A stretch of 64,000 bases of DNA from Nemophila menziesii. Taxonomy: Eukaryota; Streptophyta; Magnoliopsida; Boraginales; Hydrophyllaceae. The notes beneath the pieces are model-generated. The model saw nothing but the letters and a program-made list of their open reading frames with translations, was not told the origin of the DNA and made no database searches. Each line of letters begins with the position of its first letter. The first letter of the stretch is position 1. Below, one piece after another: positions 32,501-44,895 of this stretch. The position numbers and the translations under genes were made by a program. The DNA is taken from NCBI GenBank assembly GCA_029959085.1, contig JARWIR010000014.1, positions 11,268,001 to 11,332,000 on the forward strand, given 5' to 3'.

Positions 32501-32573
<73 letters not shown>
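32501..32573. repeat. (AT)n microsatellite at the LTR TATA position
   Basis: 73 bases of AT repeats. In the related LTRs of D the same spot is a short TATATATATA (near 34405) or TATATATA (near 46812) followed by AGGTGCTAGG; here the run is followed by AGGTGTTAGG. Confidence 0.95.
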
Positions 32574-32575
<2 letters not shown>

Positions 32576-33246
32576 TGTTAGGTTGATATCTAGAGGGACT
32601 AGTTGACCTTAGAAGTTTGAAAAATTCGTAAATTTTCATTACTTGTCAAAATCCAGTGATCTTTATACCAAAACGACCGAAATTCAAAGACCTTTTTGTA
32701 TCTTAAAGGGCTCCTTCAAATTCCTTATCGATTTTCTACAATATTTAAAATACTAGACGTCTCTAAATCTAGACAACACTACACCACTTTGGTATATCGA
32801 GCATAACCTTTTCATCGTAAGTCCAAATTCACTTTTACCATTTCCAAAATTTCAATTGTTTTAAGGCCCAAAACTTTCATATAAAAGACTAAGCCTGAAT
32901 CCTCACTAATAAGCCTCGGAAATTAAAATAAGTGACGACCTTATTCTTTTTAATACTGCTCAACCTTTTCCAAAGTGATTTATTTCCTTTTATCTCTTGA
33001 TTTTGTCTTGGATCATCTTTCCTCAACTCATTAAATTTTTTTTGGCATCTAATATAATCATTGTACAAAAGATTCACATTTAACACATAAATTACACTAA
33101 AAACCCTCTAAATGTAATAATCCTCCAAAACAAGGTAAGAAATAAAAGTATATCAAAAAATCGGGAAAAATCCATCAACGAAGAACATAATACATCTAAA
33201 ACAAGTCTCATGCATATATTAGTTCATCAAAAATAGAAAGACATCA

Positions 33247-33425
33247 AGACCCCCAACTCAAAGTTGTATCGTCCCGATACAATAAGAAATAAGAACATAG
33301 AGAAGTCTCTAAAATATCAGCTAAGACAAATAAGCAAGAGAGAAGGAGAATGTAAAGAATAGTCCTAAAACTACAAACTATCAAGTTTCATGTAATAATA
33401 TTTAAAAACTAAATAATTTTATTAT
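33247..33425 (-). other. PPT and first bases of the 3' noncoding region, element F
   Basis: GAGTTGGGGGTCT on the - strand at 33247-33259 is the PPT. The region resumes at 47380 after element D. Confidence 0.7.
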
Positions 33426-34805
33426 TGGTGGTTCCTTGTGTGTTATAAAATAATGCAATAAAAGTAAATAAATAAAGGATCCACAGACCGCAAGTGTACG
33501 GGTCGTTCCAAGTAATAAATAAGTAAATACGGGAAAATCGTCTCTATAGGGATTTAAGTAGTTATTCTAAATTTGTGTTCAATATCAGAATAGATAGTTC
33601 TATTGTTTAATTAAAAAGATAAATAGCAAAGGAGTTTGTTTTCTAATTAACTAAATAAAATAAATAATAAATAATAAACAATTATGCAATTAAGATAAGG
33701 AGATGCAAGTATGAACCTATCCTATTGAATTTATGATTCCTAAGAATAAGGGTGAATGGGAAATCTCACAAAAGTCGGGGACTCTATAATCTCCTAGCCC
33801 CCGTCAGGGTGGACCTAGGAGTTATCCTAAAGTACTATAAACCCCTATATGGGCGAATATACCTCTTTGGATGATAAGTTCTTTTACCTCTTTGGCTACG
33901 TGGTTAGTGAAGCATGTCGGTCAAATAACGGACACCACGCGTCTATATTCTAATTTTGTAATTAAACCCCCCTGTCGGATGATCACTTCGCCACTAAAGT
34001 GAATAGCTCAATTACTAAAACCTACCCTTGATTCATGACTTCAATGATAGTAAACAAGCACAAGAATATATTCAATGGAAATTAAGAACCAATTCAATTA
34101 AATACTAAAATCCCAGATTCAGATAACATAAAAACAATAATAAATGGTTCATATAATTAAAATCCTAAAGAGAAATTATACATAATAAAACTCTTGAATA
34201 AATAGCTTAGAAATACCTCATAGACAAAATAGATCTAATACTAATTTACCCAAAGAATAGAGATGGAGAAGTGTTGAATTGATGTAGTTAAGCTCTAACT
34301 CTTGCTTCTTCCTCCTCTAGATCCTCTTGGTTGCTTCTATGATAAATTATGTATTTATATTAAGCTTATGCAGCCAAGGGATGATTTTCTAAGGTTTAGA
34401 ACTGATATATATATAGGTGCTAGGTCGAAATCTTGGAGTAGGGTTCAAGTAAAAGAGTCCAAGCCCAACTCAAATTCGTATGTAGATAAGCATAAATACT
34501 GCTAACTTGTTTTGACCATATCTTCTTCGTTATTAGGCCATTTTTGGCCCGTAAGATATCAAACGAATCCTCACAGAAAGATCTATCTACTTTTAAAAGG
34601 GCTCTACCAGAATCGTCTCAGATATAGAGTTATCATCACTTCTTTAGACGTAGCTGCAGAAATTAAGATTTATTTGGCAGCTTTTTTTTTTCCTAATTGA
34701 ACTCTGTTTTCTTCTATCTCCAGATTTCTTCAAGATCTTCTTTCCTTATTTCCTTACAATTGACTTGGCATATAATTTATTTCCATATTATCTTTAAATC
34801 TTCAC
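33426..34805 (-). repeat. 3' LTR of element D, first part
   Basis: TGGTGGTTCCTTGTGTG... up to the insertion site of E; the last five bases TTCAC are the TSD of E. Confidence 0.9.
33984..34001 (-). other. Conserved LTR leader hairpin, element D 3' LTR
   Basis: CACTT-TAGTGGCG-AAGTG on the - strand: same loop as B, different but fully paired stem. Confidence 0.75.
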
Positions 34806-36315
34806 TGGTGTCGCCTAAAGTGTGATAAAATAATGTATAAAATAAGTGCAAATAAACACCCTAGGCTGAGCACGGTTCTGGAAGTATTACAGATCGTATG
34901 AAAGTTTTAATGAATAAGTATAATTCGTTCCTCAGAGACTACGAAAGTTAGGAAGAACTTATGCAAATTATCAAGTGCAGATATGGGAGCTAGAGATAAT
35001 AATACGCAAGTAGATAGAAAGAAAGATAGATTTTTATTTGGTTTTTACTAAAGGAAAATTAAACTAATAACTAAAGACAGAAAATTAAATAAAAGAAAAG
35101 AAGATAGTATGATAGTTTAGCCTGAGTAATTAGCAAGTAATCCCCACTAGTATTGCCGTTCTAAACATGTAAGGGTTGAACCATGTAGTATTTCAATAGT
35201 TTGGTTTCAATTGCGCTAGGTAGTTTCAAATAGAGTTTACCTGTGTCAATAAGAACCTAAGCAAAGTTTTCCTACAACTGATTAAATAGCAATACACTAA
35301 ACCATTGACCACCTAGTTAGGCTGAATTGTCAGATCAAACATTATTCTAGACGTTATGTGCTAATTCTATAGTTAAATATACCGTTGTCAATGATTATCT
35401 AACTACTATGATGGTAATCCTATACGTTTGCAACCGTAAAGAACACAGAATATAAATCCAACACATTAACAGAGAAATCAAAACATAAATTCAATCAAAT
35501 TAGATAAATGTCAATCAAAACTAGGGTTCATACATATATGCTAAAACTCAAACTAAATTTATTTAATTCATATTAAGAAAGAAAAGAAAATAATTACATA
35601 ATTAAAGGTTGAAGAAGACATGATTGATGCACAGCTCCTTCCAGACTTCTCTTCTTGTGTTGTTAGCTTCTTCCTGGCTTAAGGTTTAGCCAAGGATCCC
35701 TTAGGATCTGCCAAGGATGATTTTCTTATGATAAGAGGCTGTATTTATAGTGTATAGGAAGACCTAATTCGTTTTCTTGAAGGAGAAGGTAAGTAATGGA
35801 CTCCTAGCCCAACTCAAATTCGTAACCCTAAAATATTGAATCAGCCCCGTTTTCGTTTAGGTCCTAACAGCTTCAATACTTATCAGTTTGATGCGTATGA
35901 GTAGTGAAAATTCATCGTCTCGGAAAGATATTTAACTTTTCTCTTGACCGTTTCTCCAAATTTCTCACCGATATTGAGATATACGCTGATTTGTGGTCGT
36001 GCGTGGTGAAATTCAGATTTATGGCAGCTTTTCCTTTACCATATTTTTAGCTTTTGTTTCCTTATCTTCAATTTCCATGTTTAGCTTCTTTCCATATCTC
36101 TTAGTCTTAGACTTGGACTCTAATTAATTACCATATATATTTAAAGCTTCACATTAAATAAACAATTGAACCCAATATACTCAAAAAAAAAATCAATTCA
36201 AGACACAAAATAGGAAAGTGTACTAAATCATGAGAAAATCGACCTACACTCTAATAAATACACCTAAAATGATGTCTCCAACTAATAATAAATCATCACA
36301 AATGGGGAGACATCA
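34806..36315 (-). repeat. 3' LTR of element E
   Basis: 1510 bp. U3 end has perfect arms TGATGTCTCC (36270-36279) and GGAGACATCA (36306-36315). TATA (CTATAAATAC, - strand) near 35741-35750. Confidence 0.92.
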
Positions 36316-36328
36316 AGACCCTCAACTC
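36316..36328 (-). other. Polypurine tract of element E
   Basis: GAGTTGAGGGTCT on the - strand next to the 3' LTR. Confidence 0.8.
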
Positions 36329-37735
36329 AAAGTTATATCGTCCCGATACAATAAAAATAAAGAATAGTAAGGAAGTCAAATAAACAAGAAGAAGAAGTCG
36401 GAGGAAAATAAGAACAAAACACAATAAATGATCCCAGAGCATGGTATCCAAAAAGTCTCATGTAGTGATGCTCAAGAAATATTGCACAAGTATGCTCAAT
36501 ATACACATAATCAACAATCCATGAATTCAAGTCAAGATTAATTTCGCAATGTCAGAAGGAGAGGTTGATAACTTAGTTCACGCTAATGGCTATAGGTTGT
36601 TCATAGGTCCTAATATAGCATTCAATGGTCAGCTTACCTACTACCTAATAGCTCAATTGTTTCTCCACCAAACAGTTAGAAATACTAAGGTCTTTGGTTA
36701 TAACGGGGCTTAGGGACGGTGTGGTATATTTGGATAATGAAAAGTGAGCTTTTGGATCTCTCCTCACATTCCATCAACGAATCGCCCTAGAGCTTGAGTT
36801 TTCACTCGAAGATGTTCTCACTCAACCCAATTTTTGATGCTTTGATTTGCATCCCCAATAATTCCAATTAAAACCTTTTCATGATAATATACAAATTCCA
36901 CTTTGCCGGTCCGAATATATATTCTTTTTATATCAATTTTTTTCTTTTGTATAACTATGACTCTCTTTTTGATGTTCGACATATCACGCTATTTTTTTTC
37001 TTTTCATATATATATTTTTTCTTTTCAAATTTAGCTCGTAGCTTCTTTTTCATTCACTACCCCGGCAAAGGGTTACAATATTAACTTTTTCATCATCAAT
37101 AAAATCACAATTACAATTCTCCCAGAACCAATGATCCCTAATGATGAAACCTACACCACCCCAAACTCAAGCTCTAAACACGACTTGTCTCAGGTTTTGC
37201 GATTCGAGTGCGGGTCATATAGATATGTCAAACTAAGGGTATGGATTACAATGTGGTTCAATAAAAGGCTTTAGAAAGGCTCAGAGGGGCTAAGACGGAT
37301 AAATAATAACAATAATCGAATAAAATGGGTGAGAAGGTATAAAAGGATTCAAGTGGCTTAAATATGAAAAGAACTGACTTATTCATTTTTCTAACTACAG
37401 AATTTTGGTACTTTTTCACTACTAGTTCATAGACAAGCGGGTTTTCAACTAATTCCAAACCTCACGTTCTACACACCAAATAACTCTCCCTAAGTTTTAA
37501 CATAACGTCTTAGCATTGATCATTAACTTTTCTATCTTTTATTTCCTGTTTTCATACATGCACATAAACATATTTATGACATCTTTCAGAAACATACTAC
37601 TTACTATCATTGACTTAATTAAATCATACTCAATAGGTACATTCAACATATTCTATACCTATTTCAACCCTAAAAATTTAAATTTTATGCAAAAACAAAA
37701 CGGGAAGATAAGGACAACAAATCCCCACCCCCAAC
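36329..37735 (-). other. 3' noncoding region of element E
   Basis: No gene. Same block order as in B, with inverted repeat arms CTTTGCCGG (36901-36909) and CCGGCAAAG (37062-37070), and a PPT-like complement CACCCCAAACTC near 37156. Confidence 0.7.
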
Positions 37736-37743
37736 TCAAAAGT

Positions 37744-37763
37744 GAGTCGTGTCTCCACGACTC
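37744..37763 (-). other. Hairpin with GNRA-type loop, element E
   Basis: GAGTCGTG-GAGA-CACGACTC on the - strand. The loop differs from B (GGGA) but still fits GNRA. Confidence 0.75.
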
Positions 37764-37789
37764 GAAAAATACTCAAGAAAGAAATAAAA

Positions 37790-38572
37790 TTTAAAATTAG
37801 CACACATATTGCACATAAAGAAATGGTAAGGAAGAAAGAAAACGTACTCTTTGAGGCTATTACCCCGCCTTATCGACATCCAAGATAGGATTTGCTGGAT
37901 TTTCTTTAATTTCTCACGGAGTGTTATAATGTACTCCTTTTCTTCTTTTGAAAGTTGCGTAATTACTCTCAAAACTTTGATGATCCAAGCATTGTCAATA
38001 TTGTTACTCATCTCAAACTCACGTGTTTCTTCTTCACCTAAAATCATATTCGCTTTCCGAACAAGACACGTGATCATAGTAAGATATTGCATTAAATAAC
38101 GACATGGGAGAGACCGAAAATCGCATTACCTCCTCATAGATCAACTGTGCCATATCCTCTTCTTCTCCTCTCAAATACAATTTACAATTCATAAACCAAC
38201 CCAATATTTCTAATCTCCAAAAAACATTTTGTATTCTCCTTTATCAACTTCTTCTTCAAATACTCTCTCATAAGCAAAAGGTAGTTCCTTTAATTGTTTC
38301 TTCGGAGAAGCTATCATGGCCATTGAAGCTTTCTCTTTTTCCTCGGGTGTAGGGTCTTTGATTTGTAGAGGTTAAGTTGCTTACTTAACAAAAGTTGGAA
38401 CCTTTTTACCTATTAAATCATGCACAGCTAGCTGACCTCTCTTCTCTTGACCTGTTTTACCCTTTGTGTTGGAACTAGAACTTTTCTTACTTGATTTCTT
38501 CTCAATAAAATCCAATACCTTGCTTTTATTCATCTCCCTTATAGGAGATAATGTTTATGTTTTCTTAATCAT
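37790..38572 (-). pseudogene. Post-pol ORF of the D/E/F type, broken, element E
   Basis: A likely start at 38572 (ATGATTAAGAAA) hits an early stop; a frame from 38533 reads MNKSKVLDFIEKKSSKKSSSSN..., basic and Ser-rich, then stops. After more shifts the last part (38092 on) reads REFEMSNNIDNAWIIKVLRVI, a helix KEEKEYIITLREKLKKIQQIL and the end RRGNSLKEYVFFLPYHFF. The ending RGNSLKEYVFF also occurs in D and, degraded, in F, so it was once coding. The end point is approximate. Not like the ORFs of A, B and G beyond being basic at the front and helical behind. No known family. Confidence 0.55.
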
Positions 38573-38840
38573 CTCAATTGACCCCCAACTCAAAGCTTTA
38601 ACCACTCTTGAATTTTGAAACTCTTGATTATTGGTTGTACAAGCTTTATTTGGGTTAGGAAAGGTGTTTTAATGATGATTCTCTATATGGGTAAGATGGA
38701 TTCTTCATGGATTGGTATGGGTTTAAGAAATTGTAGGATGAAATTTTGAAATTTGAGCTTTTGATTCTTGGATTCAAGGTGTTTTGGTATGATATGGGTG
38801 GTTGAATCTTCTTTGTAATGATGTGGGGAGAGGATCGGAT

Positions 38841-38852
38841 GTGTTTTTATGG
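38841..38852 (-). promoter_or_regulatory. TATA-like box upstream of the post-pol ORF, element E
   Basis: CCATAAAAACAC on the - strand, aligned with the TATA boxes of B and G. Confidence 0.4.
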
Positions 38853-39004
38853 TGATTGAGTAATGTTTTGATGTTAAGGGAAGGTTTGATGAAGCTTTAA
38901 TGGAGTTGGGAGAGGTTTGGAGAAGAAAGAGGGGCTTAAGGATTGTAAAATTCGTGATAAATCAACCTCTTCTTCCTTATAACCTTAAAAATGCGATTTT
39001 TTCT

Positions 39005-39275
39005 CTCTTCAGCTGTATCGGGCGGTACACCGGCGGTAGGGCCCGGTATACCGGAGCTACTATTCCTCCAGATTGATGCTTTGTCAAAATACCCGAGGCG
39101 TGCACACGTGGGCACGGGTATTTGTTTTTTACGGTATACCGGAGGTATGGCCCGGTATACCGGAGCTGGCATCCTTCGAAATTCGACTTTCTGGAATGAA
39201 CACGTGGCGACACTCGTGGTCTCGGGTTTTCAGACCTGCGGTATACCACCGGTAAGGCCCGGTATAGTGATGGCA
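39005..39275 (-). repeat. Palindrome array, element E type (CGGTATACCGG)
   Basis: At least five copies of CGGTATACCGG or CGGTACACCGG, in pairs separated by AGGTATGGCC-like spacers. Confidence 0.85.
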
Positions 39276-39459
39276 GGTCAGAATACTCCCAAAAAATTCC
39301 GTTTTTCTCCCAGACTCGATTTCTGTAATACCTGAACATCAAAAACACAAATACCTTTCTCAAATATGCAATATCAACTAAAAATAACTAAACATGAATT
39401 AAAAACATAAAAACATAAAAGAAACTATGGGTTGTCTCCCGTACAACACTTTTATTTAA

Positions 39460-39478
39460 CGTCTTTTAAAGTTAGACG
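39460..39478 (-). other. Conserved post-pol-type hairpin, element E
   Basis: Stem CGTCT/AGACG, where A, B and G have CGTCG/CGACG: a paired change. Second motif GGGAGACAACCC near 39429-39440. Confidence 0.75.
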
Positions 39479-39543
39479 CGTTACCTCGATTAAGAATGAC
39501 GAAATTTGAACCCCTTTCCTCTTATTCCCACGAACTTCTCAGC

Positions 39544-40631
39544 TCAATTCTTCATAATCATGGATGGTGCCATCCAATATTTCGTGGGAGGAGGTTTGTC
39601 TGGTGGTAAGTCGATAGTATTGCACTCCTCTTTTGATCCATTCATCTCCTCAGTTTCTAATCTTCGTTTGTTGGAAAGAATGTCCTTCATGAATTTCCGA
39701 TATTGTGCCATTCTTTTAAGAGCTTCTACAAACGGTATGTTAATCTCTATCTTGTTCACCATGTCAAGGAACTTCTAGAAACTTTCGTTGTTCTTGGTTT
39801 TGACACGTGATGGGAATGGTGGAGGAGGACGTGTATTGGTTACCACCGTGCTCTCTTTCTTTTCATGTGTCTTCTCTGCGACACTCGTTTGTTCAATTAC
39901 CTCTTCTACCTTGTCTTTAATTGTTTCTTCAACCACTTTTTCAAGAAGATAGGTTGGTTCTGGTTCTACATTCGGCAGAGGTAATTGTTTTCCACTTCTT
40001 AATTCAACTATATGACAAACATTGCCTTCTGGAGCACTAGTATCACTTGGGAGTTGCCCTTTTGCAAATATTTGAAGTTTACTCACCATTTGTGACATGG
40101 TATGCTCAAGATTCTTAAGCACCTTGGATTGGTTTTGGAATCTTTGCTGGCTAATCTTCATATTTTCTTCAACTAAGTTCATCATCTTAGCCATGCTTGA
40201 ATTCAAACTAGAAGGTTGCTCTTGTATGGTTTGTTGCATTGAATAAGAAAGTGGTTCTTGATAAGCTTCGTTATAAATAGGCGCTTCTTGATAGATAGGT
40301 TATGGAGGATAATAAGATTGTGGTCGGGGTTGATGATATGTCTGTTGATTTCCGACCCAATTATGATTCTGTGGGGGCTGATAATTAGCGTAATTTCCTT
40401 GAGATTGATAATAACCATCATAATAATGGTTTCCTTGATAAGGTATGAAGTAAATCGAAGCTGGATTATTCTCGAACATGAAGGTAAAGTATGTACTAGA
40501 TTTCCCTGAGCTATTTCTCGCGCTAGTTCGCGTAATTCATCAAGTTGGTATATCTTGATGTCAAGAATATTCTTCATAATTGTATTAGCTTCTGCAAGGT
40601 CTAGTAATACAAAACTTTCCTTCCCTAACAA
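39544..40631 (-). pseudogene. Shortened gag and pre-protease region of element E
   Basis: The PBS side starts almost at once with FVLLDLAEANTIMKNIL, which lines up with the middle of Gag in element G, so the capsid half is gone. ELRELAREIAQGNLVHTLPSC follows; then the zinc knuckle is deleted and the frame shifts. The next frame has Tyr/Gln/Pro-rich repeats, a helical stretch (SLNSSMAKMMNLVEENMKI), LRSGKQLPLPNV, the linker [11 protein letters not shown] with a stop near 39775, and IEINIPFVEALKRM, which begins the pre-protease part. It ends in PPTKYWMAPSMI, fused to noncoding DNA at the point where Pol should begin. Confidence 0.8.
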
Positions 40632-40738
40632 ATCTACTCTCCCCTATAGATCTGTATAACAAAAACTAGAAGAAAAAGCGTAAAATAGAACTAACTAAAA
40701 TATAAGCACTAGATATATGCACAAGGACTAACGATGTA

Positions 40739-40756
40739 GCCCCCGGCAGCGGCGCC
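40739..40756 (-). other. Primer-binding site of element E (tRNA-Asp type)
   Basis: TGGCGCCGCTGCCGGGGG on the - strand, seven bases inside the 5' LTR. Confidence 0.87.
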
Positions 40757-40763
40757 AAAAACT

Positions 40764-42280
40764 TGGTGTCGCCTATGGTGTGATAAAGTAATGTATAAAA
40801 TAAGTGCAAATAAACACCCTAGGCTGAGCACGGTTCTGAAAGTATTACAGATCGTATGCAAGTTTTAATGAATAAGTATAATTCGTTCCTCAGAGACTAT
40901 GAAAGCTAGGAAGAACTTATGCAAATTATCAAGTGCAGATATGGGAGGTAGAGATAATAATACGCAAGTAGAAAGAAAGATATATAGATTTTTATTTGGT
41001 TTTTACTAAAGAAAAATTAAACTAATAACTAAAGACAGAAAAGTAAATAAACGAAAAGAAGATAGTATGATAGTTTAGCCTGAGTAATTAGCAAGTAATC
41101 CCCACTAGTTTTGCCGTTCTAAACATGTAAGGGATGAATCATGTAGTATTTCAATAGTTTGGTTTCAATTGCGCTAGGTAGTTTCAAATAGGGTTTACCT
41201 GTGTCAATAAGAACCTAAGCAAACTTTTCCTGCAATTGATTAAATAGCAATACACTAAACCATTGACTACCTAGTTAAGTTGAATTGTCAGATCAAACCT
41301 TATTCTAGATGTTATGTGCTAATTCTATAGTTAACTATACCGTTGTCAATGGTTATCTAACTACTATGATGGTAATCCTATACGTTTGCAGCCTTAAAGA
41401 ACACAAAATATAAATCCAACACATAAATAGAGAAATCAAAACATAAATTCAATCAAATTAGATAGATGTCAATCAAAACTAGGGTTCATACATATATGCT
41501 AAAACTCAAGCTAAATTTATTTAATTCATATTAAGAAAGCAAATAAAAGAATTACAGAATTGAAGGTTGTAAAAGACATGATTGATGCACAGCTCATTCC
41601 AGACTTCTCTTCTTGTGTTGTTAGCTTTTTACTGGCTTAAGGTTTAGCCAAGGATCCCTTAGGATCTGCCAAGGATGATTTTCTTATGATAAGAGGCTGT
41701 ATTTATAGTGTATAGGAAGACCTGAATCGTTTTCTTGAAGGAGAAGGTAAGTAATGCACTCCTAGCCCAACTCAAATTCGTAACCCTAAAATATGGAATC
41801 AGCCCCGTTTTTGGTTTGGTCCTAATAGCTTCAATACGTATTCGTTTGACGCGTATGAGTAGTCAAAATTCATCGTCTCGAAAATATCTTTAACTTTTCT
41901 CTTGACCGTTTCTCCAAATTCCTCACAGATTTTGATATATAAGCTGATTTGTGGTCGTGGGTGGTGAAATTCAGATTTATGGCAGCTTTTCCTTTCCCAT
42001 ATTTTTAGTTTTTGTTTCCTTATCTTCAATTTCCATGTTTGTCTTCTTTCCATATCTCTTAGTCTTCGACTTGGACTCTAATTAATTACTATATATCTTT
42101 AAAGCTTCACACTAAATAAACAATTAAACCCAATATACTCTAAAAATAATAAATAATCAATTCAAGACACAAAATAGGAAAGTGTACTAAATCATGAGAA
42201 AATCGACCTACACTCTAATAAAATACACCTAAAATGATGTCTCCAACTAATAATAAATCATCACAAATGGGGAGACATCA
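40764..42280 (-). repeat. 5' LTR of element E
   Basis: 1517 bp, very close to 34806-36315 but with scattered base changes and small indels; older than B's insertion. Confidence 0.92.
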
Positions 42281-42285
42281 TTCAC

Positions 42286-42454
42286 ATTAACAAACAAGTT
42301 AAACCAAATATGCTCTAAAAATAATAATTCATCAAATCAAGACAAGAAATAGGAATATTACGAATTAAGCACAAAAGACTATATAAAAAGATCATTTTCC
42401 ACCTAATATGATGTCTCCTAAGGGCTTATATTTAGACCAAAAACGGAGCCATCA
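42286..42454 (-). repeat. 3' LTR of element D, second part (U3 start)
   Basis: Resumes after E and its TSD; ends CGGAGCCATCA, one base off the usual GGAGACATCA. Confidence 0.88.
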
Positions 42455-43834
42455 AGACCCCCAACTCAAACTTGTATCGTCCCGATACAATAAAAAAATA
42501 AGAACATGGGGAAGTCTCTAAGATATCAGCTAAGTCAATTAAGCAGGGGATAAGAAGATAGCATAATATATAGAATAAACTCAAAGCAACTACTTAGAAA
42601 ATTTCATGTAATAATATTTACAAACTACATACCTGCACACTTGTCATATCTACAATCAACGCGGCTTGAATTCAAGATTGGATTAGCTTCGCAATGTAAG
42701 AAGGAGAGGATCTTTACTCAGTTCACCAAGGAGGCTATAGATTGTTCATCAAACTTCACTAGTATCCAAAGATACACTTAACTACTCTCTATTCGCTCAA
42801 TCACTTCTAGATTACATAGCAAAGACTTATAAAGTCTTTAGGGTTGTAATGTTGTCTTAGGGACGGTATGATAAGTATATTTGGATAATTTAGAGTGAGC
42901 TTTTGGCTCTCTCCTCACTAGCCATCAACGAATCACCCTAGAGCTTGAGTTACTCTCGTAAAACGTTCTAACTCAACCCAATGAATTCCTTGATGCACAA
43001 ATTAGCATCCCCAATAACCCAATTAAAGCATAAAGATGTTCACATAAAAAATTCCTTTTTGCCTGTCCAAATATATATTCTTTTCATATTAATTTTTTTC
43101 TTTTGTATAGCTATGACTCTCTTTTTGATGTTGAGATATCACGCTATTTTTTCTCATAATTTTTCTATTCTTTTCATGCTTTTCATCTTTTTTCATTTAC
43201 TCTTACCCCGGCAAAGGGTTACAATATAATAAACTTGTGAAATATCATCAAAATATAGAACAGAGAACAATTAATAAACTCAAAATTCCCAACGCAATAA
43301 TATTTCCCATAATGTTGGACCCACCACCCCAAACTCAAACTCTAAAACAATTGTCTATGCATCGCGATTCGAGTCCGGGTCATATGGAAAAGTCCTATAA
43401 TCTTAAGGGATATGGCTTATAATGTGGCTAATAAAAAGGCTTTAGAAAGGCTAGAAGGGGCTGAGAAGGATATATAATAATAAAATGGACAACAGGCTAA
43501 AAGGCAACAAGGGGCTTATGAAAGAACCACCTTAATCACTTTCTAAACTATGCAATTTCGTCATTCTCTTACCTTTAGCACGTTCATCAAATGAGTTTAT
43601 CAACTAGCTTAGATTTCACAGCCTACACACCACTCATGGCTCACTGAGATCGAACATACTTTCTATCGCATTGCTAACTAATCTTTTCTTTACAATCAAT
43701 GTGTGTTAACCTGCAAATACTCAAAGCATACAAAATAAAGCAGCTCATAAACATACTACATTCTATCATTTACTTACTAAGCTTATGATTTCAAGCTAAA
43801 AATTTCAAATTTCTCTAAAAAAGAAATAAATCAC
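42455..43834 (-). other. PPT and 3' noncoding region of element D
   Basis: PPT GAGTTGGGGGTCT at 42455-42467 (- strand). No gene. The right arm of the inverted repeat is kept (CCGGCAAAG, 43208-43216) but the left one has decayed (TTTTTGCCTG near 43056-43065). Confidence 0.7.
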
Positions 43835-43885
43835 TTAAAAAATGGAGATGAGGAACAACGAATCCCCACACCCCAACTCAAAAAT

Positions 43886-43905
43886 GAGTCGTGTCCCCAC
43901 GACTC
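43886..43905 (-). other. Hairpin with GNRA-type loop, element D
   Basis: GAGTCGTG-GGGA-CACGACTC on the - strand, perfect. Confidence 0.75.
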
Positions 43906-43919
43906 GAAAAGACTCAATA

Positions 43920-44466
43920 AAAACAGCAAATATTGCATATAGAGAAATGGTAAGGAAAAAGAAAACATACTCTTTGAGGCTATTGCCTCGCTTGATTAAT
44001 ACCCAAGATAGGGTGCAGTGATTTCCATGTATGTAACCTTCATGTATCACCAATTTTGCTTTCCCTTACATCCTCTTGTGCTCCATCCCAATCAATCACA
44101 CTCTAGAGATCTCTTGTTTCTCATCTTCTCCAACTTTGTTCTCGAATACTCTCTCATGTGAAGGTGTTTATCCAGGAATTTTTTGTTGTGGCAACATCTA
44201 CCAGCATCCCAGAAGCTTTGCTCATCTTTGGTCAAAGGATTCTCGATTTGTAGAGGTTGTGGTGTCTTCCTTATGAAATTTGAAACTATTTTTGCTCTTT
44301 GAATTTACCACAGCTAGCTTTCCTCTATCTCTTGATTCGATTTACCTTGTAGTTTATTCCTAGACTAGTACCCATCTCAATTGATTTATTCTTGATCTTA
44401 CCCAATACCTTGCTTTGATACTTCATCTCCCTTAGCACTTGATAAAATCTCTATTCTTTTCATCAT
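43920..44466 (-). pseudogene. Post-pol ORF of the D/E/F type, broken, element D
   Basis: Starts MMKRIEILSSAKGDE at 44466, right after a PPT-like tract, then stops and shifts frame several times. The conserved ending is readable: HCTLSWVLIKRGNSLKEYVFF near 43960-44020. The right limit is approximate. Function unknown. Confidence 0.5.
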
Positions 44467-44895
44467 CTCTTTTGACCCCCAACTCAAAGCTTTGAACACT
44501 CTTGAAATTTGTAACTCTTGATCATAGGTGGAACAAGCTTTATTTGGGTTAGGAAAGGTGTTAGGATGATAATTCTCTATGTGGGTAGGATGAATTCTTC
44601 CTTGATTGGTATATATTTAAGAAATTGTTGGATGAATTTTGAAAATCCAGGCTCTTGACTCTTGGATTCCAGGTGTTTTGATATGATTTGGATGGTTGAA
44701 TCTTCTTTGTAACGTTGTAGGGAAGGATTTGGATTTGAATTCATGGTGATTTGGTAGTGTTTTGATGTTAGGTGAAGGTTTGGTGAAGCTTTAATTGAGA
44801 TGGGAGAGGTTTGGAGAAGAAAGAGAGGCTTAAGGATTGGAAAATTCGGATTAGACTAGCCTTCCTCTTCTCTATAACCTAAAAAAACACAACTC
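44467..44895 (-). other. Leader region of element D, no gene seen
   Basis: It matches the stretch before the post-pol ORF in E, but the TATA-like box has decayed. Confidence 0.5.

Larger units (their letters stand above)
31792..33246 (-). repeat. 3' LTR of element F, second part
   Basis: Continues the LTR after the copia insertion: AATAAGGGTGAATGGG block as in D, leader motifs, an (AT)n run at the TATA position, and a degenerate U3 end AAAGACATCA. PPT complement AGACCCCCAACTC follows. Confidence 0.78.
34806..42280 (-). mobile_element. Non-autonomous gag-only Athila-like element E
   Basis: 7475 bp with LTRs of 1510 and 1517 bp, perfect TSD TTCAC (34801-34805 and 42281-42285), PBS and PPT in place, but no protease core, RT, RNase H or integrase. 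The internal part has a shortened gag, hairpin, palindromes, internal TATA and a broken post-pol ORF. It resembles the gag-only class of LTR elements and must have been moved by proteins of another copy. Inserted in the LTR of D. Confidence 0.92.

Noticed and set aside
32360..32581. ORF with an Ile-Tyr repeat
   Set aside because: Translation of the (AT)n microsatellite.
40258..40509. 83-codon ORF on the + strand
   Set aside because: Antisense to the gag tail of element E.
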